A stretch of 64,000 bases of DNA, taken from Gnetum montanum (lineage: Eukaryota > Streptophyta > Gnetopsida > Gnetales > Gnetaceae). The notes beneath the pieces were generated by a model. It searched no databases, was not told where the DNA came from, and saw nothing but the letters and a program-made list of their open reading frames with translations. The position numbers and the translations under genes were made by a program. This document shows, piece after piece, positions 11,226 through 22,014 of this stretch (positions are counted from its first letter, which is position 1; each line of letters begins with the position of its first letter). The DNA is taken from assembly GCA_015680685.1 (NCBI GenBank), contig MNCI01011487.1, forward strand, positions 206,345-270,344, written 5' to 3'.

Positions 11226-12590
11226 CTGGGCCTGTACATCAAACTGGACATCACCAAGGCCTACGATTCCGTTAGTTGGGCCGCCTTGAGGTCTGTTTTG
11301 CTCGCCAAAGGGTTTGACCCGTCCTTCGTCGACCTCTGCCTGCAGATCTAGCATGGAGGACGGTTCTCGTTAGATATTGATGGGCAGTTGTGGGGCTTTC
11401 ATGGGACCGGCCGTGGGCTGCGCCAAGGAGACCCACTCTCCCTGCTCCTCTTCCTGATGCTGATGGACCTCCTGCAAACTTGCTGTACGGAGGAAGGGGT
11501 CCTGGGGTTAAATGTGCACGGCATTCACTGTCTCTCGGCCCACTTCGCGGATGACACCATGATCTACACCAGGGCTGCGGTTCCGCAGGCCAGGGCGATT
11601 CTGAAGGCGTTGGACCGGCTGCACCAGGAAGTGGGCCTGGTGCCCAACCCTGGGAAATCAGCTTTATTTTTCACCCACACTCATCCCTTGGTGCGCAACA
11701 AAATCGTCCAAATCCTGGGGATTCTCCCGGGGGAGGCGAACGAAAAGTATCTGGGCATTCCCATGCATAACTGGCACAGGCAGCGAACCTAGCAGGCGCT
11801 CATTGCAAGGATCCAGAAACACGCAGCCCACTGGACTAATAATTTCCTGTCTCACAAGGGGAAGATGGTGCTGGCATCCTCGGTGTTGGGGGCCATGGAG
11901 AGGTTTGCTGCCTCGATGGCCTCCCCGCCCCTCGGCGTCATCGCCAAGATTGACCAGACTCTCCGAAATCTCATTTGGTTTGGCGGAAAGGGGAAAAAAA
12001 AGATGCATCTTTTGGCCTGGTCTAAAATCGCGCGGCCCCGGTACGCGAGGGGGGGGGGTTGGTCTCCTCCCCTTCTCCCTGGAGGTGGCCCTGGGGCGTC
12101 ATAGGCTCCTCCAGCGCCTGGTGACTGACAGCGAGGACCCCTCCCTCTGGGTGCAAATCCTAAGGGAAAAATACAGCCCCGGACGGCAGCCAACTCTGAC
12201 TCCCACATTTGGAGGCAGCTCTGCGCTCAGGCTGGGGCGATGGACAGCGTGGAGGAGATTCACCTGCACCCCCGTCAGCTCCTGCAGAAACTGTTCCCTG
12301 CTGACCCGCGATGGAAGTGACTGTGGAAGGGCATCCTCCTAGAAAAAATCAAAGCCTTTAGGTGGCTGATCCTCCATCAAGCCCTCCCTGTCCGCGCTGC
12401 TCTGTAGGCCCGGGGTATGGCTATCAATACGCTGTGCCCTATGTGCAATCAGCATACTGAAACGCAGCAGCACTTTGTTCTTGAGTGTCAGGTAACCACG
12501 CAATTATGGAGAATGGCGGGGCTCCGCTCTCTGGAGTTCTCTGGCAACTCGGCTACGCTGGCGGCACTCTAGGTCCTGTGGAGGGCCAGG
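11226..12590 (+). pseudogene. LINE ORF2 fragment: reverse transcriptase plus zf-RVT domain
   Basis: The reading opens at RT motif A (KLDITKAYDSVSW, 11233-11280), continues through GLRQGDPLS (11416-11442) to the catalytic FADD box (11544-11555), and on to the thumb region (GKMVLASSVLGAMERF). After a frame change at a run of ten G (12049-12058) it resumes with LRRL-like and W-rich text and reaches the zinc-binding domain (KAFRWLILHQALPVRAAL, then LCPMCNQHTETQQHFVLEC, 12428-12487). The enzyme would copy LINE RNA into nicked chromosomal DNA. Endonuclease and motifs before A are absent. Stops at about 11350, 11790, 12404 and 12570 are TAG and one near 12316 is TGA, so it is dead. Confidence 0.9.
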
Positions 12591-12730
12591 AATGATTGCA
12601 CTTTCAAAGGTACAGCACTCCCCCCCGCGAGCATCCTTGCAAGAAAGATTCGGAAGCTTTGGAACGAAATTGCCTCTGCACTGGCTCCTCCCGCCACCTC
12701 AGAAACTTCCATGCATACACAGTGGGGGTA

Positions 12731-12753
12731 GGGGGGGGGGGGGGGGGGGGGGG
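12731..12753 (+). repeat. G23 homopolymer in the LINE tail
   Basis: Twenty-three consecutive G on the plus strand, preceded by GTGGGGGTA. It lies just after the coding end of the LINE. Glycine-rich and proline-rich frames across it are artefacts of the run. Confidence 0.95.
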
Positions 12754-13234
12754 TTTCACCTTGCACGGCGGGACCACCCCCCACGACGGACAGATCCACG
12801 AGGTGGAGAGGCAGGAACGTAATGCTGGCATCTCTGACGTTATCGGGGAACAAATCCCGAAACTCCCAATGCAGGCTTGGGTTGAGAGAGCCCCCAACAA
12901 TCGCAGGATCGGCATAGCCCAGATCATTGACGAATATCGACGTTGCAGGGCGGAAGGGCCAACGCCCGGGACAGCCCAGTAAGGGCAAAAAATAAGGCCC
13001 ATCCACGTCTCCCGGCCGGTTGCCGACGCGGGTAGACAGGGCGCCCTGGGTGAGGTTTTCTTGGCCGCGGTTTGTTCTTTGTTTCTTGGGGGGTGGGTCG
13101 CCTTTGGGTGGCCGTGTGTCCTTGACGGGGATTTCCTAGCCTGGTGTGGGGCCAGCGGCCCTGGCCCGAGCTGTACCCATGTACCACTTCTTTTTTTTAT
13201 ATATTAAAATTCGCCCGACCTTTTTCAAAAAGAA

Positions 13235-13249
13235 AACACCTATACACAC
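13235..13249. repeat. LINE target-site duplication AACACCTATACACAC (right)
   Basis: Exact copy of 11178-11192, directly after the LINE's A-rich 3' end. Confidence 0.92.
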
Positions 13250-13539
13250 AAAACTACTAACTGATAATTCAAAATACAATATTAAATGTCAAATTAGGTG
13301 TAGCTTTAGTTTAACCAAGTGACAAGAGTTAAATTTTAAAATGGTCCTTTTAATAAAGGAAATATTCCGTTAAAATCCGGCTATGCATGAGAGAATACTA
13401 CAGCGCTAATGCTGCCCTGTTGTGGAGGCCTCGCTGCAAGGATGGAATGTATGTTCCAGGAATTGCAAGGACCGCGGCTCGATGCTGTCTTCTTTTCTTA
13501 AAAAAATTATTATTAGTAAATCTTCCATTTTCTTTAACT

Positions 13540-13995
13540 GAAAAACTAAATTTAATGAAAAACTAAATTTAATGAAACTCGTGGACGAAAAGAAGTTGTA
13601 AAGTCAACTAACGGTAACAAGCAGGTACAAGAATTTGTAAATTTAATGATCCATGCTCTGTTCTTTTAATATATGACGTGATGTGTGTCTGTTCGAGTGG
13701 AAAATACCAAATCGAAATAAGAATACAGAGCTTCCTTCCCTTAGATGTGTGAATGCATTCACAAAGCCCCAAATTGTGTTTCAGAAAGTTATACACTAAT
13801 AGCCGTAGGCAGAATGATAAAACTTAAAATCTCTCCAAGCACTTTGAAAATTGTGCATTTTCATTTTTATATAGAACAATAAATATGTATTTTATTAAGA
13901 ATAACACGTGCAGGTCTATGCCTTTCTCAAATCATGAGCAATGGTTGTGCGGTCTATTAATATCCAGGGAATATATTAATATCCAGGGAATATGC
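13540..13995. other. AT-rich interval of segment A with short tandem duplications
   Basis: No gene supported. Two small tandem duplications are visible: 'aaaaactaaatttaatg' twice near 13542-13576, and 'attaatatccagggaata' twice near 13957-13992. Copy B (about 23660-24130) has only one unit of each, so they arose in copy A after the duplication. Confidence 0.7.
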
Positions 13996-14146
13996 AAATT
14001 TCAAACTCATCGATGTAAAAAAAAAAAACAAGAGAAAAAAATATCTTTTATTCCGTACATGATTCCTGATATTGTTTCATTTTATACAACCGCAAAACTC
14101 ATAATCTTGATGTTGAAAGCTTTTGCAGATTTGTTAACGGTAAGAG

Positions 14147-14560
14147 TTAGAGGTTGGATTCCTTATGAGATAAGGACAAAAAAAATTTTGGTGAATGGAA
14201 TTCTAAAATCGGTATCCCAGAGGGTCCGATAAGTAAAAAGAATTCACTTTCTAAAGTGGTCTCAGTCATTATGACTAAAAATTCAATGTCAGAGTAATGA
14301 TAAAATGATGAAATGCCGCTGCCAATCCAGCTGGGGCGGCTGTTTTCACCCACCAAAATGTAACTGAGCAGCGATGTGAAAAGGAAAGCAATATGGATAA
14401 AAATAGAGCACAGAATGCAAGAAATCATCTTGCACTGTTCTGTTCTCTCCTGAGACGAACAGGATGCAATCAGAGAAATCACAAAAACTAAAGCTACCGT
14501 AAAACAGTGAATAATATCAAAAATGCTAATGCTACCAGCAAGCATGAATACCACCTCCAT
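14147..14560 (-). CDS. small putative membrane protein, copy A (unrecognised)
   Basis: An open frame of 137 residues on the minus strand. I do not recognise the family. Visible features: start MEVVFMLAGSISI; a hydrophobic segment at about residues 20-37 ending in ASCSS; a charged stretch QERTEQCK; a second hydrophobic segment MISCILCSIFIHIAFLFTSL at about 48-67; then a polar C-terminal half. Cysteines cluster around both segments. Copy B (24556-24919) conserves both segments and the charged link, with differences in the N-terminus and a different C-terminal half. Upstream sequence (14570-14870) is also conserved and contains a TATA-like tatttattta at 14578-14589. It may be an exon of a larger gene or a decayed pair of paralogues; no transcript evidence is available. 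Confidence 0.4.
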   Translation of the reverse strand: MEVVFMLAGSISIFDIIHCFTVALVFVISLIASCSSQERTEQCKMISCILCSIFIHIAFLFTSLLSYILVGENSRPSWIGSGISSFYHYSDIEFLVIMTETTLESEFFLLIGPSGIPILEFHSPKFFLSLSHKESNL

Positions 14561-15369
14561 TTAGGTTTGGGAAGGAATAAATAAATAGGCCTCCTCATGA
14601 GAGAAATCTAAGCAAGGAAAGGTAAGCGTTAAAGATTTTACTCTGCTATAGAATTCTGGAATCGGCATGAATGGCGCTGTTACACAGTTTCCGCTAGCTT
14701 GATTCCGTTAAACTGCCACTTGTTTGCAGAGAAATTGGCACAAGTTCTCGGAGGTGCAGAGATGGAAATTCCTATGCCAGTAACTGTAATTTTAACGCTA
14801 CAAGCCGGCCATGGAGGGCTAAACTGCATCGCATGATAACTGCTATGACGGGGTTGTTGCTCATAAATTCCTCAAATGCTTTTGTTTACTATTAAAAAGT
14901 AAATTTCTTGAAGGAAAACCAATTGTAACGCGACATACACTCCCATTTAACAATGTAGTCTCGATGTTTGCATTGCTGGTGGCAAAGAAACCAGAAGTGT
15001 AATTATTTACATTCAGGTAAGAGTGTACAAGGAATAAGTTGGGCTAAAGAAATTTGAGTTTAACCAACGCTATGGTAAAACACAAATAAGTTCTCCCACA
15101 AGGTAAAATTTTCACTTTTAACAACCATTCACTTTTAACAACCATTCAAATTTTACAGCCCCTTTATGGGTTAGGTTTACTTTAATGTTAAAACCTATTA
15201 GTTTAATTAAAAGTTGAATTAAAGCTATATTACTATATATAAATGTTTTGAAAGTTTGACTCATGCCCCTTTTTTCATGACCATGATCATTAATGCAAAA
15301 CCAAAATTTTCAACTACTAAGCAAATTCATATTTATTGTTCCTAATCTTTAAGTTTAGTGTTTAATAAT

Positions 15370-16430
15370 AAAATAAAATGAAATAAAGCTTTATTATATC
15401 CAAAGACTCAAAATCTATTGGATAGATATTACATTTTCATGAAAAATAAAGATAGAGTCTACAAATTGACCAAGCACTAATGAGGGCATCAAAAATAAAT
15501 TTTACAGGCTTTTTGGTGCTACATTATAGTGCTATCTTAAATGAGTAGATATAGCATAAGAAAGAAACACATGTAACTCATCTTCAAGGGCTCTTCATAT
15601 ACACAACATACAAATGCTTTCTTCTCAATGTAGTTGCTTTCATCTTCCACTTTTAATTCTAAGATGAAGAGAACTTAAATGAAGCTTGTTGATAATATTC
15701 TGATACTTGATAAGTAATAGCAAGTAAGAGATAGTGAGCTTTTGCATCTAGATCATCAATGGAAATTATAATAGTTATTTCTTGTACCCTAGATCATCAA
15801 TTGGTTTTATCTATATTCACTTAAAGAATAGATTAATGACAATATTTTTCTAAAATTTGCAACATATTTTGCATACCTTCTATAGTAGTGAAAATCAAGG
15901 CAACATCATTTGCCTAATAAAAAGATTCATTACTTAGGAACCAATTTTGATAGCATGACTATCCTACTTGTTATGCAACCATTCCTACATTTCATTTGAA
16001 AAAGTGAACGTTGCTCAACCTCCAATTTTGCTCTACAATAGAAATTTTTTCTCAAAATTACTGTGTAATTTCAATAGTCACTTTCTCATACAATCTTTGA
16101 GTTGTAAGCACAACCATAGTTTTGTATGGATCACTAAATCATATGCTTTTACAAAATCAATAAAACAAATAATAACTTTTTTATTAAAGATTATTTCAAA
16201 CTCCATGTAGTGTCTAAGAGTAACTAAGTGATAAATAGCATAGTGATTTTGTCTGAAAGCTGCTTGACATCTTGCACTAACTTGGTTACCTTTGGCCCAA
16301 GAACTAATTCTCTTTTCTAGTAGAGAGCCTAGTAACTTAGCAAAAATATTATTCATTACCATCATTTGATAATTATTCAAATCATTTTTATTACCCATTT
16401 TATATAACAATGTAGCTTTATTAATTTTTC
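15370..16430 (-). pseudogene. L1-type LINE reverse-transcriptase relic
   Basis: The best frame, 16410-16078 on the minus strand, reads GNKNDLNNYQMMVMNNIFAK, LLEKRISSWAK, QAAFRQNHYAIYHLVTLRH and ICFIDFVKAYDLV, which are RT motifs 1, 2 and A of plant L1 elements. Frameshifted text continues to about 15900 (IYEKVTIEI-like). The stretch is absent from copy B at the equivalent point (about 29055-29070), so it entered copy A after duplication or was deleted from B. No target duplication or poly(A) end was identified. The relic is far more decayed and AT-rich than the LINE at 11193-13234. Confidence 0.75.
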
Positions 16431-16700
16431 AACACATGTTTTTTCTAATCCATAAAAGAATTTCTCTCAATTATTTATACATAGGTTCCTATCTAAAATA
16501 AAAAGTATTTAATTATTTGTACTATGCATGGCCTTTCTTGAGTTTAGTCATGCCTACATATGGTTATAAGGATTGAATATGTCTTTCATAGGTAACAATG
16601 AAAATTCATTAAAAAAAATTTAATTAAAATGATATTTATTAAAAATATTTTTCTTTTAAATTATTCTAATTGATAACCTTATGACTCTCCAATTATTTGA

Positions 16701-16739
16701 TTTTCTTTTTTCTTTTTTCTTTTTTCTTTTTTCTTTTTT
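16701..16739. repeat. (TTTTTTC)n microsatellite
   Basis: About five units of a T-rich heptamer (ttttttc), ending in ttttttg. In copy B the equivalent place (about 30425) has no expanded repeat. Confidence 0.9.
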
Positions 16740-16740
16740 G

Positions 16741-17002
16741 GAAAAAAATGATCATTTAAATTATTTGAGGTTGAACCCCTAATTAATTGTTACAATGCCA
16801 TAATTGTTAAAGGGGAAAGAAAATCGTCAAGCAAATAGGGAGAGGCCCAAAGAAAAAATCCACCAAAAACACAATAAGCAAACCAACATCGCAAGGGTAA
16901 ATTTAAGTGGCATCAAATTCATGGGAGTTAGTGCAAGCAATGTGCTTTCCCTAGTTCAAAATACTTATAGTTGTAGGCATTGAGCTTGGTAAAATTTGCA
17001 AT
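16741..17002. other. unassigned interval between segment A and element 2
   Basis: About 260 bases without a recognisable gene. It marks the junction between host segment A and the truncated gag of element 2. No LTR or target duplication is visible here, so element 2 has lost its 3' half. Confidence 0.5.
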
Positions 17003-18960
17003 GTGCCCCATCCATGACAAACTTATTATTCTACCAAGAGATAACCCCTTTGAAAATCCAACTCATAGGGTAGGGTGAGGAGAAGTGTGAGAAGTATGAG
17101 GTGGTGATCCCTTAGGAGAAGACATGGGTCAATGGTACTTGGGAGAGTGATAATGATGATTGAAAGTAGAGGATTTAGAATTGGTTGGAGAAACAAGATG
17201 TTAAACATAGTAGACATTTGGTTTTGGTGGACAAGGAGGATGTGGCTAGCTAGATGGTAACCTTTCCCATGCCTATGAGTTTTTCCACTTTGGTGGAGCA
17301 AAGTGTTAAGGATAGTAATATCTCCCCTCAAGATAGTACAATGGGTTATGGAGTTGTCCATAATTACCTTGTGGAATAGGGATGTGCCTAAACTAATACC
17401 TTTGTGTGAATTTTTGGTGTAGCTTCCCTACCCAATGCTCATATAGATGTGACAAAAATGGGCAATGGCCCTTTGGATGGTCATATAAATACACATCACA
17501 CTCATCCTCATTATTTGTAGTTGAGCCTTTGGCCTTGTTACCCTTAGCCATTCTCCCCAGTTGCCAAATAGCATTCTTAACTATTTTTGATTTCTGTGCC
17601 CTCTATTTGTGTTGATTGCCAGCTTTATTTTTGATGACCCTCTCCCCAACAATGTATTCTAAGTTCACACTTTGTTCATTTGTCCATATGGTCATCTTCT
17701 TATGCTTTTCCTCAATTTCATCTATCGATTTCTGTATTGGAAAAGGTTCGGATTGTATCATCCTTTCAGCATTGGTTGTTTCCTCTTCATTGTAGTTTTG
17801 GACCCTTGCTATTTCTAGAGTTGGGTCCTGCTCAAATGCTTTCGCATTCTCCCATTTAGATAATTCTCTCTCTTCTTTCACTAGATTCTCTATTAGTTCT
17901 TTGACTTGGTGGCCTTGAAGCTTATATAGTTGTCCTCGAGCATACTGTCCAAGGTTCACCCTTGTTTCATTACTAAGCCCATCTATAATGTGGAGTATTT
18001 GCTCTTTCTTAGAGAACCTATGACCTAGACATTTATTTAGTAAGGCATAGTATCTATCTAAGGCCATGTCCAAGGGTTCTTATTGTTCTTGTTTCCATCT
18101 TTGGATTTGTCTCCTCAAGGCGGACACTTGTGCATAGGTTTGGCATCTTTTAGTGAAAAGTTCCAACATGGTTGACCATCATCTAATTAAATTTGATTCT
18201 AATCATCTATACCACAATTCGACTTTACTGATTAGTTTCCTTGGAAAGAGCTTAAGCTTTTGCCATTTACTGTCCACATTGTTGAGCACACAAGCATCAA
18301 GGAAGGCCTGTAAATGATGTTGTGGATCTGAATCATAGCCTCCTACAAATTTTGGAATATTTTTTAGGTTGAGCTTAGGTAGTTGACTCTTCTTGTGCTA
18401 CCTGTGAGATATCTTAATGGCCTCTATGATGTGCATTAGGATTTTAGGGACTAACAGGGATTTATCATCATCAGGCAAGTTGTGATTAAAATCTCTATTT
18501 GATTACTAGTGACAATGGGGCATGTGTTCATGTTGATGACCTTGAGTGTGTCTATGGGTTCAATTTTTGCTTTTATTCTGACCCTTTTGTGGAGCTCTAT
18601 CCCTATATGTTCATCTTTGTCAAAACTAGATGTTGAGGTTGAGGGGAAAGATGAAAAGGAGGAACTGGTAGGATAGCCATGGCTTCTATAATGTTCCTCA
18701 AGGTCTCTTGGTTTATCATTTCTAAGTATCGAGGAGGTCTTAGGCCTTGAGTCCTTCCCTACTTTAGGACTGATGTCATCTTCTTTAAGATTTTCTACCT
18801 TAGGTGAGTGTAGTCTTTGAGTGTCATTAGAATGGCCATGGCCATGAAAAACCCCTTCATAAGGTGGATCACTCCAATATTCTTCATTGTATAATTTGTT
18901 AGTTCTCCAATGAATAGGTGTGCTATACAATTCATAATGATTTCCACACGAGTGAGACAT
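17003..18960 (-). pseudogene. gag-like gene of element 2 (truncated)
   Basis: The start at 18960 reads MSHSCGNHYELYSTPIHWR; the first 170 residues are arginine- and serine-rich. The piece at 18073-17603 (MDMALDRYYALLNKCLGHRF, then HIIDGLSNETRVNLGQYARG) matches the gag helical domain of element 1 (HYYTLLHRCLGHGYTQRDQL). Further downstream, 17361-17026 in another frame matches the element 1 phrase around SPKGSPPHTSHT. It is therefore a diverged relative of element 1. The gene is cut at about 17003, before the protease. Frameshifts separate the pieces. Confidence 0.75.
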
Positions 18961-19065
18961 TGTTATTGATTCATGGCATGTGTTTGAATACTTCTCAAAA
19001 GATATATCATTAATACCCTTTTACAGTGATCTTGTGTAATATAACTAATCTAGATAACTAGCACC

Positions 19066-19085
19066 ATCCCCAACAATAGTGCCAA
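19066..19085 (-). promoter_or_regulatory. decayed tRNA-Asp primer-binding site of element 2
   Basis: Plus strand ATCCCCAACAATAGTGCCAA. Compared with the tRNA-Asp end CCCCGGCAACGGCGCCA the differences are mostly G-to-A changes, as expected from deamination of methylated cytosines on the other strand. It sits directly inside the LTR that starts at 19086. Confidence 0.75.
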
Positions 19086-19889
19086 TGATGAGCGGCAAGG
19101 TACCCCTACGCTCAACCAAACGAATACAAGTGTGTATATGCGATCATGTGGAACTTCGCGAATGGACTAGTTGTGGCACCTAGATAGTTATATGTTGATC
19201 ATAGTTCGCTATCTTCCCACTTCGAGTAGTAGTAGCTTTGTCACATATGGTTTAGTCCAAAGAGAGGCATATGATGTTGTCCTAGTTCTACATTACTCTT
19301 GATATTAGAAAAGATAAATTGATTAAACTAATAATGGAAGAAAAACCTAAATTAGCCTATGGTAATGGTATTTGTCCTTAACCATCTGTATAGGTCTTGG
19401 ACTTTGTGGGAATACTACTGGGCTTGCCAAGTATTCGCACTTAAACCATCGTGATTAAGGCATACACATTCCACTTAATGATAGGAAAAGTAAATAGCAA
19501 TAAATCAACTATTAACTAAAAAAAGGCATTAAATAATTTAAACAACAAAATTAATCTAACTGAATGCTGCAATGATGAAAGTAATCTCGATCTTTATTGC
19601 TGGTCATGTGCGTGTCCAAGTACATCATACTCAAACAAAGGTGTCGTACAATTACAAACATCACATTGTAGGCATGCACTGAGAATAATTAGCTTGAAAG
19701 AAAGAAACTGAAAACTAAACTGCCAAAAGAAAGGAACTTCTAACTCTACAAAAAATTCTCCTTCACTATGCACCTTAAGTGCTGTATTTATAGGCTAACA
19801 CAGGAATCACGATATCATGTATACGATATCGTATCTAGGCTGCGATATCGCATACCCAATATTAGGGCCTGGTAAACTGCATTTCATCA
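19086..19889 (-). repeat. 5' LTR of element 2 (right end approximate)
   Basis: Starts TGATGAGCGGCAAGGTACCCC, like the LTRs of element 1, and keeps the family layout: U5/R on the left, TATA box (tatttata, 19785-19792), then CGATATCG-type boxes at about 19807-19860. The right end is placed at the first CATCA after the boxes and is uncertain. No second LTR is present, so the element is truncated. Confidence 0.8.
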
Positions 19890-20019
19890 CTTGCTTTGTT
19901 TTTCTTGACATTAATATCTTATACCTTTTCTTAGAATCTTTTTTTTTTTTAGAAAACGAGAAAAATAATTAAACAAATGTTCTTCATGATGATAAAATTC
20001 ACAAGAATTACTAAGATAT

Positions 20020-20370
20020 AATATTTGATTACTCAAATATAGTTACAATACCAACTTCTTTTTATAATTAAGAAGTTGAGTTTAACAAAAATACATATAT
20101 AAGAATTAAATAGTATGAAAATAGATTCTATATTCTTAATGAGACAAAAAATACTAACAACATCTTGATCATGTTTCTAAGAAATCAATGGAAGATTAAA
20201 CAACTCAACAAAACATGGAACTTTAGAATATTCTTTAGATTTGATATCAAAATCTAGTGTACTTATGAATAATCAACATTGCATGCTTCTATACAAATGA
20301 TCATATATCTAGGACATGTTGTACCATTGAGGCATTGCCTAACTCAATAAGCAAACCAAAAAAAAAGGAA
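20020..20370 (-). pseudogene. decayed coding-like segment, copy 1 of 2 (unrecognised)
   Basis: Similar over about 330 bases to 22015-22345 in the same orientation. On the minus strand this copy reads HVLDI-stop-SFV and HAMLIIHKYTRF, interrupted by many stops. I do not recognise the protein. The parallel decay of two copies suggests a duplicated exon or a repeat family. Confidence 0.4.
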
Positions 20371-20984
20371 AAAAAACTGAGAATGGCAAGAATGACTTGA
20401 ATGTCATGTTCTTGTATCACATCATTTAACTATGAGGCAAAACTTCAATTATGAGGAAAGGAATCCAAGATTTGAATGAATATTTGTAATGTAAGATGAG
20501 CTACTAGTGACTCATATACATTATTAGGAGGAACAAAATTAGGTATCTTAGTTAGATCAACGTTAGCAAAAAAAGATGTCTTAAATTTTTGCTAACCAAC
20601 TTGTAAATCTATATTCTCAAAATTAATAGAAATTCCTACATTAATAGAAGAAACAAAAATTTTAACATTAATTAAAGTAATTGAAGGTAATTTTAAATCT
20701 CCCATAGAGGAATAATAGAGAGATCAAATGTGTTGGAGAAAAATTAGATCCACTAGATTAAAAATCAGAACTAATGGAGAAACATTAAATCCACTAGAGA
20801 TATTATACCATTACAATAAATAGTTAATGTGATATTTTGGTAGAATATGAAGATTACTTAATTGTTAAGTATGTGAAATCAAAATTATTTAACAATATTT
20901 GCGAGTCATAGGTCGATTAATTAATTAGTTACCTCATTGTCTCATTTAATAAAAGGTTGTTAATTCAAGACACACTTTAAAATG

Positions 20985-21100
20985 AGGTGTTATCCTAGTA
21001 GTAAGACTCTTTATTTGGAAATTATAAGTCATGGATTCGAATCTACTGGGCAATGTGGATGAGGATTATAAAATTCTATGTGGACTATATATCCTAACAA
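20985..21100 (+). mobile_element. tRNA-derived SINE-like sequence
   Basis: The plus strand has a box A-like tcctagtagtaaga (20993-21006) and a box B-like GGATTCGAATCT (21033-21044), about 30 bases apart, as in RNA polymerase III promoters of tRNA-derived SINEs. No clear target duplication was found. A decayed tRNA pseudogene is the alternative; the flanking bases do not form a convincing acceptor stem. Confidence 0.45.
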
Positions 21101-21119
21101 TTTAACAATATCTACTAAT

Positions 21120-21260
21120 CACATATAAAGGATCATCATCTAGAGGCTTAATACTCATCTTGGTAAGATATGCTCTTTTAAAAGGTCAGTAGTTAAGTGA
21201 AAGCCTAACATCTTTCTGAATGACTATGCCTAGGCTTGAACCATATTGTATATAGTCAAC
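21120..21260 (-). mobile_element. SINE-like repeat, older copy
   Basis: Shares the scaffold 'aaaggatcatca ... gtgaaagcctaac ... atgcctaggcttgaac' with the insert at 22486-22608, with a similar order and spacing. On the minus strand the start holds a box B-like GGTTCAAGCC. No target duplication was recognised at this copy. Confidence 0.55.
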
Positions 21261-21559
21261 ATGATACTTAAACAAAAATGGAGGTATCAAACCCCAAAAT
21301 AATATTAATAATGAGGAAATAAAATTTAGAGTATATCACATGCTTAACACTAAGTAGACAACATAAAAAAGAGGATAGAAAGAAAAAAGCTTTTGATTTT
21401 AGAATTATTTATTTAGGTGCATAACCTTACAATTAATAGTTTTATAAAATAGATAAATAATATTAATTATTATTACCAAAGAAGTTCCTAGTCCTAAAAA
21501 AATTTACATCACTTTTTAACTTTCATGCTTGAACTTAAAATAGCAAAAGGATTCGAGAT

Positions 21560-21960
21560 AGAGAGTTGTAGCTTAATATCAAAATTTGTATCAAAGTAAG
21601 TAAATGGTAGTGCACCTTCTAGAAGATCTTCACCTAATCACTTGTTATTAATCTTATGTTAAGCATCTTTGCGATTAGCTATAACCTTCTTGTCAACACT
21701 AGTTGTAATGTTTGAGTTAATAATACTTTTGTCACTCAAGGAAAAAATTGCCTTATGAACTATTTATCCAAGTTACTTAACACTTTATCTAATACTAGTA
21801 GAAATATATATAGGAGCTTTTATCTTCTCTCAATTCTTTATTACCATGTGATAATTCTTATCATTAACATTAATTTTTTTCTTCATACCTTTAACTGCAT
21901 ATTGGTTTTTTCTATCTTCAACTTCAACACATTTTTAATTTCCTTCACAATGGTAAAACA
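21560..21960 (-). pseudogene. possible exon relics of an unrecognised gene
   Basis: On the minus strand 21760-21560 reads AIFSLSDKSIINSNITTSVD, then LGEDLLEGALPFTYFDT and LQLSISNPFAILSS, with only two stops. Further upstream (about 21950-21885) there is a short frame EIKNVLKLKIEKTNMQLK followed by a donor-like AAGGTATGA, and an acceptor-like TTTCTACTAG lies between the two. This looks like two exons and an intron of a dead gene, but I do not recognise it and the support is weak. Confidence 0.3.
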
Positions 21961-22014
21961 TGCAAAAATTAGAAAGATTAAAATATTTAATTAGTTTAAT
22001 TTAAGTCTTTTCAT

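Larger units (their letters stand above)
11193..13234 (+). mobile_element. 5'-truncated, GC-rich LINE (L1-type)
   Basis: A 2,042 bp insert between 15 bp target duplications. It is much richer in G+C than its surroundings. It starts inside the reverse-transcriptase domain, as expected for target-primed reverse transcription that stopped early, runs through RT and the zinc-binding RT domain, and ends with a 3' tail 'cccgacctttttcaaaaag' followed by an A-rich junction. The first 33 bases (11193-11225) repeat words of the target flank ('ttcaaacttcaagcttcttt'), a filler at the 5' junction. Two long G runs (12049-12058 and 12731-12753) disturb the frames. Most in-frame stops are TAG. Confidence 0.93.
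10234..16740. repeat. host segment, copy A of an ancient duplication
   Basis: Interrupted but colinear similarity to 20510-30430. Matching blocks: 10234-10370 with 20510-20640; 10430-11180 with 22370-23500; 13250-15185 with 23515-25580; 15110-15370 with 28880-29055; 16430-16720 with 29070-29232 plus 30310-30425. Interruptions are explained by insertions: a LINE (11193-13234) and an L1 fragment (about 15370-16430) in A; a SINE-like insert, a Helitron-like unit, a foldback and a solo LTR in B. The left edge abuts the old gypsy relic. The blocks differ by many substitutions and small indels, so the duplication is old. Confidence 0.8.

Noticed and set aside
12592-13187. Overlapping open frames on both strands around the G run
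   Set aside because: They result from high GC content and the G23 run in the LINE 3' tail. Glycine- and proline-rich products have no motif.
20985-21050. A functional tRNA gene at the box A/box B pair
   Set aside because: The acceptor and anticodon stems do not pair convincingly and the sequence continues as a dispersed-repeat-like tail, so a SINE-like origin is preferred.
21755-21994. Plus-strand hydrophobic frame of 79 residues
   Set aside because: It opposes the better supported minus-strand exon-like text and is explained by AT-rich composition.
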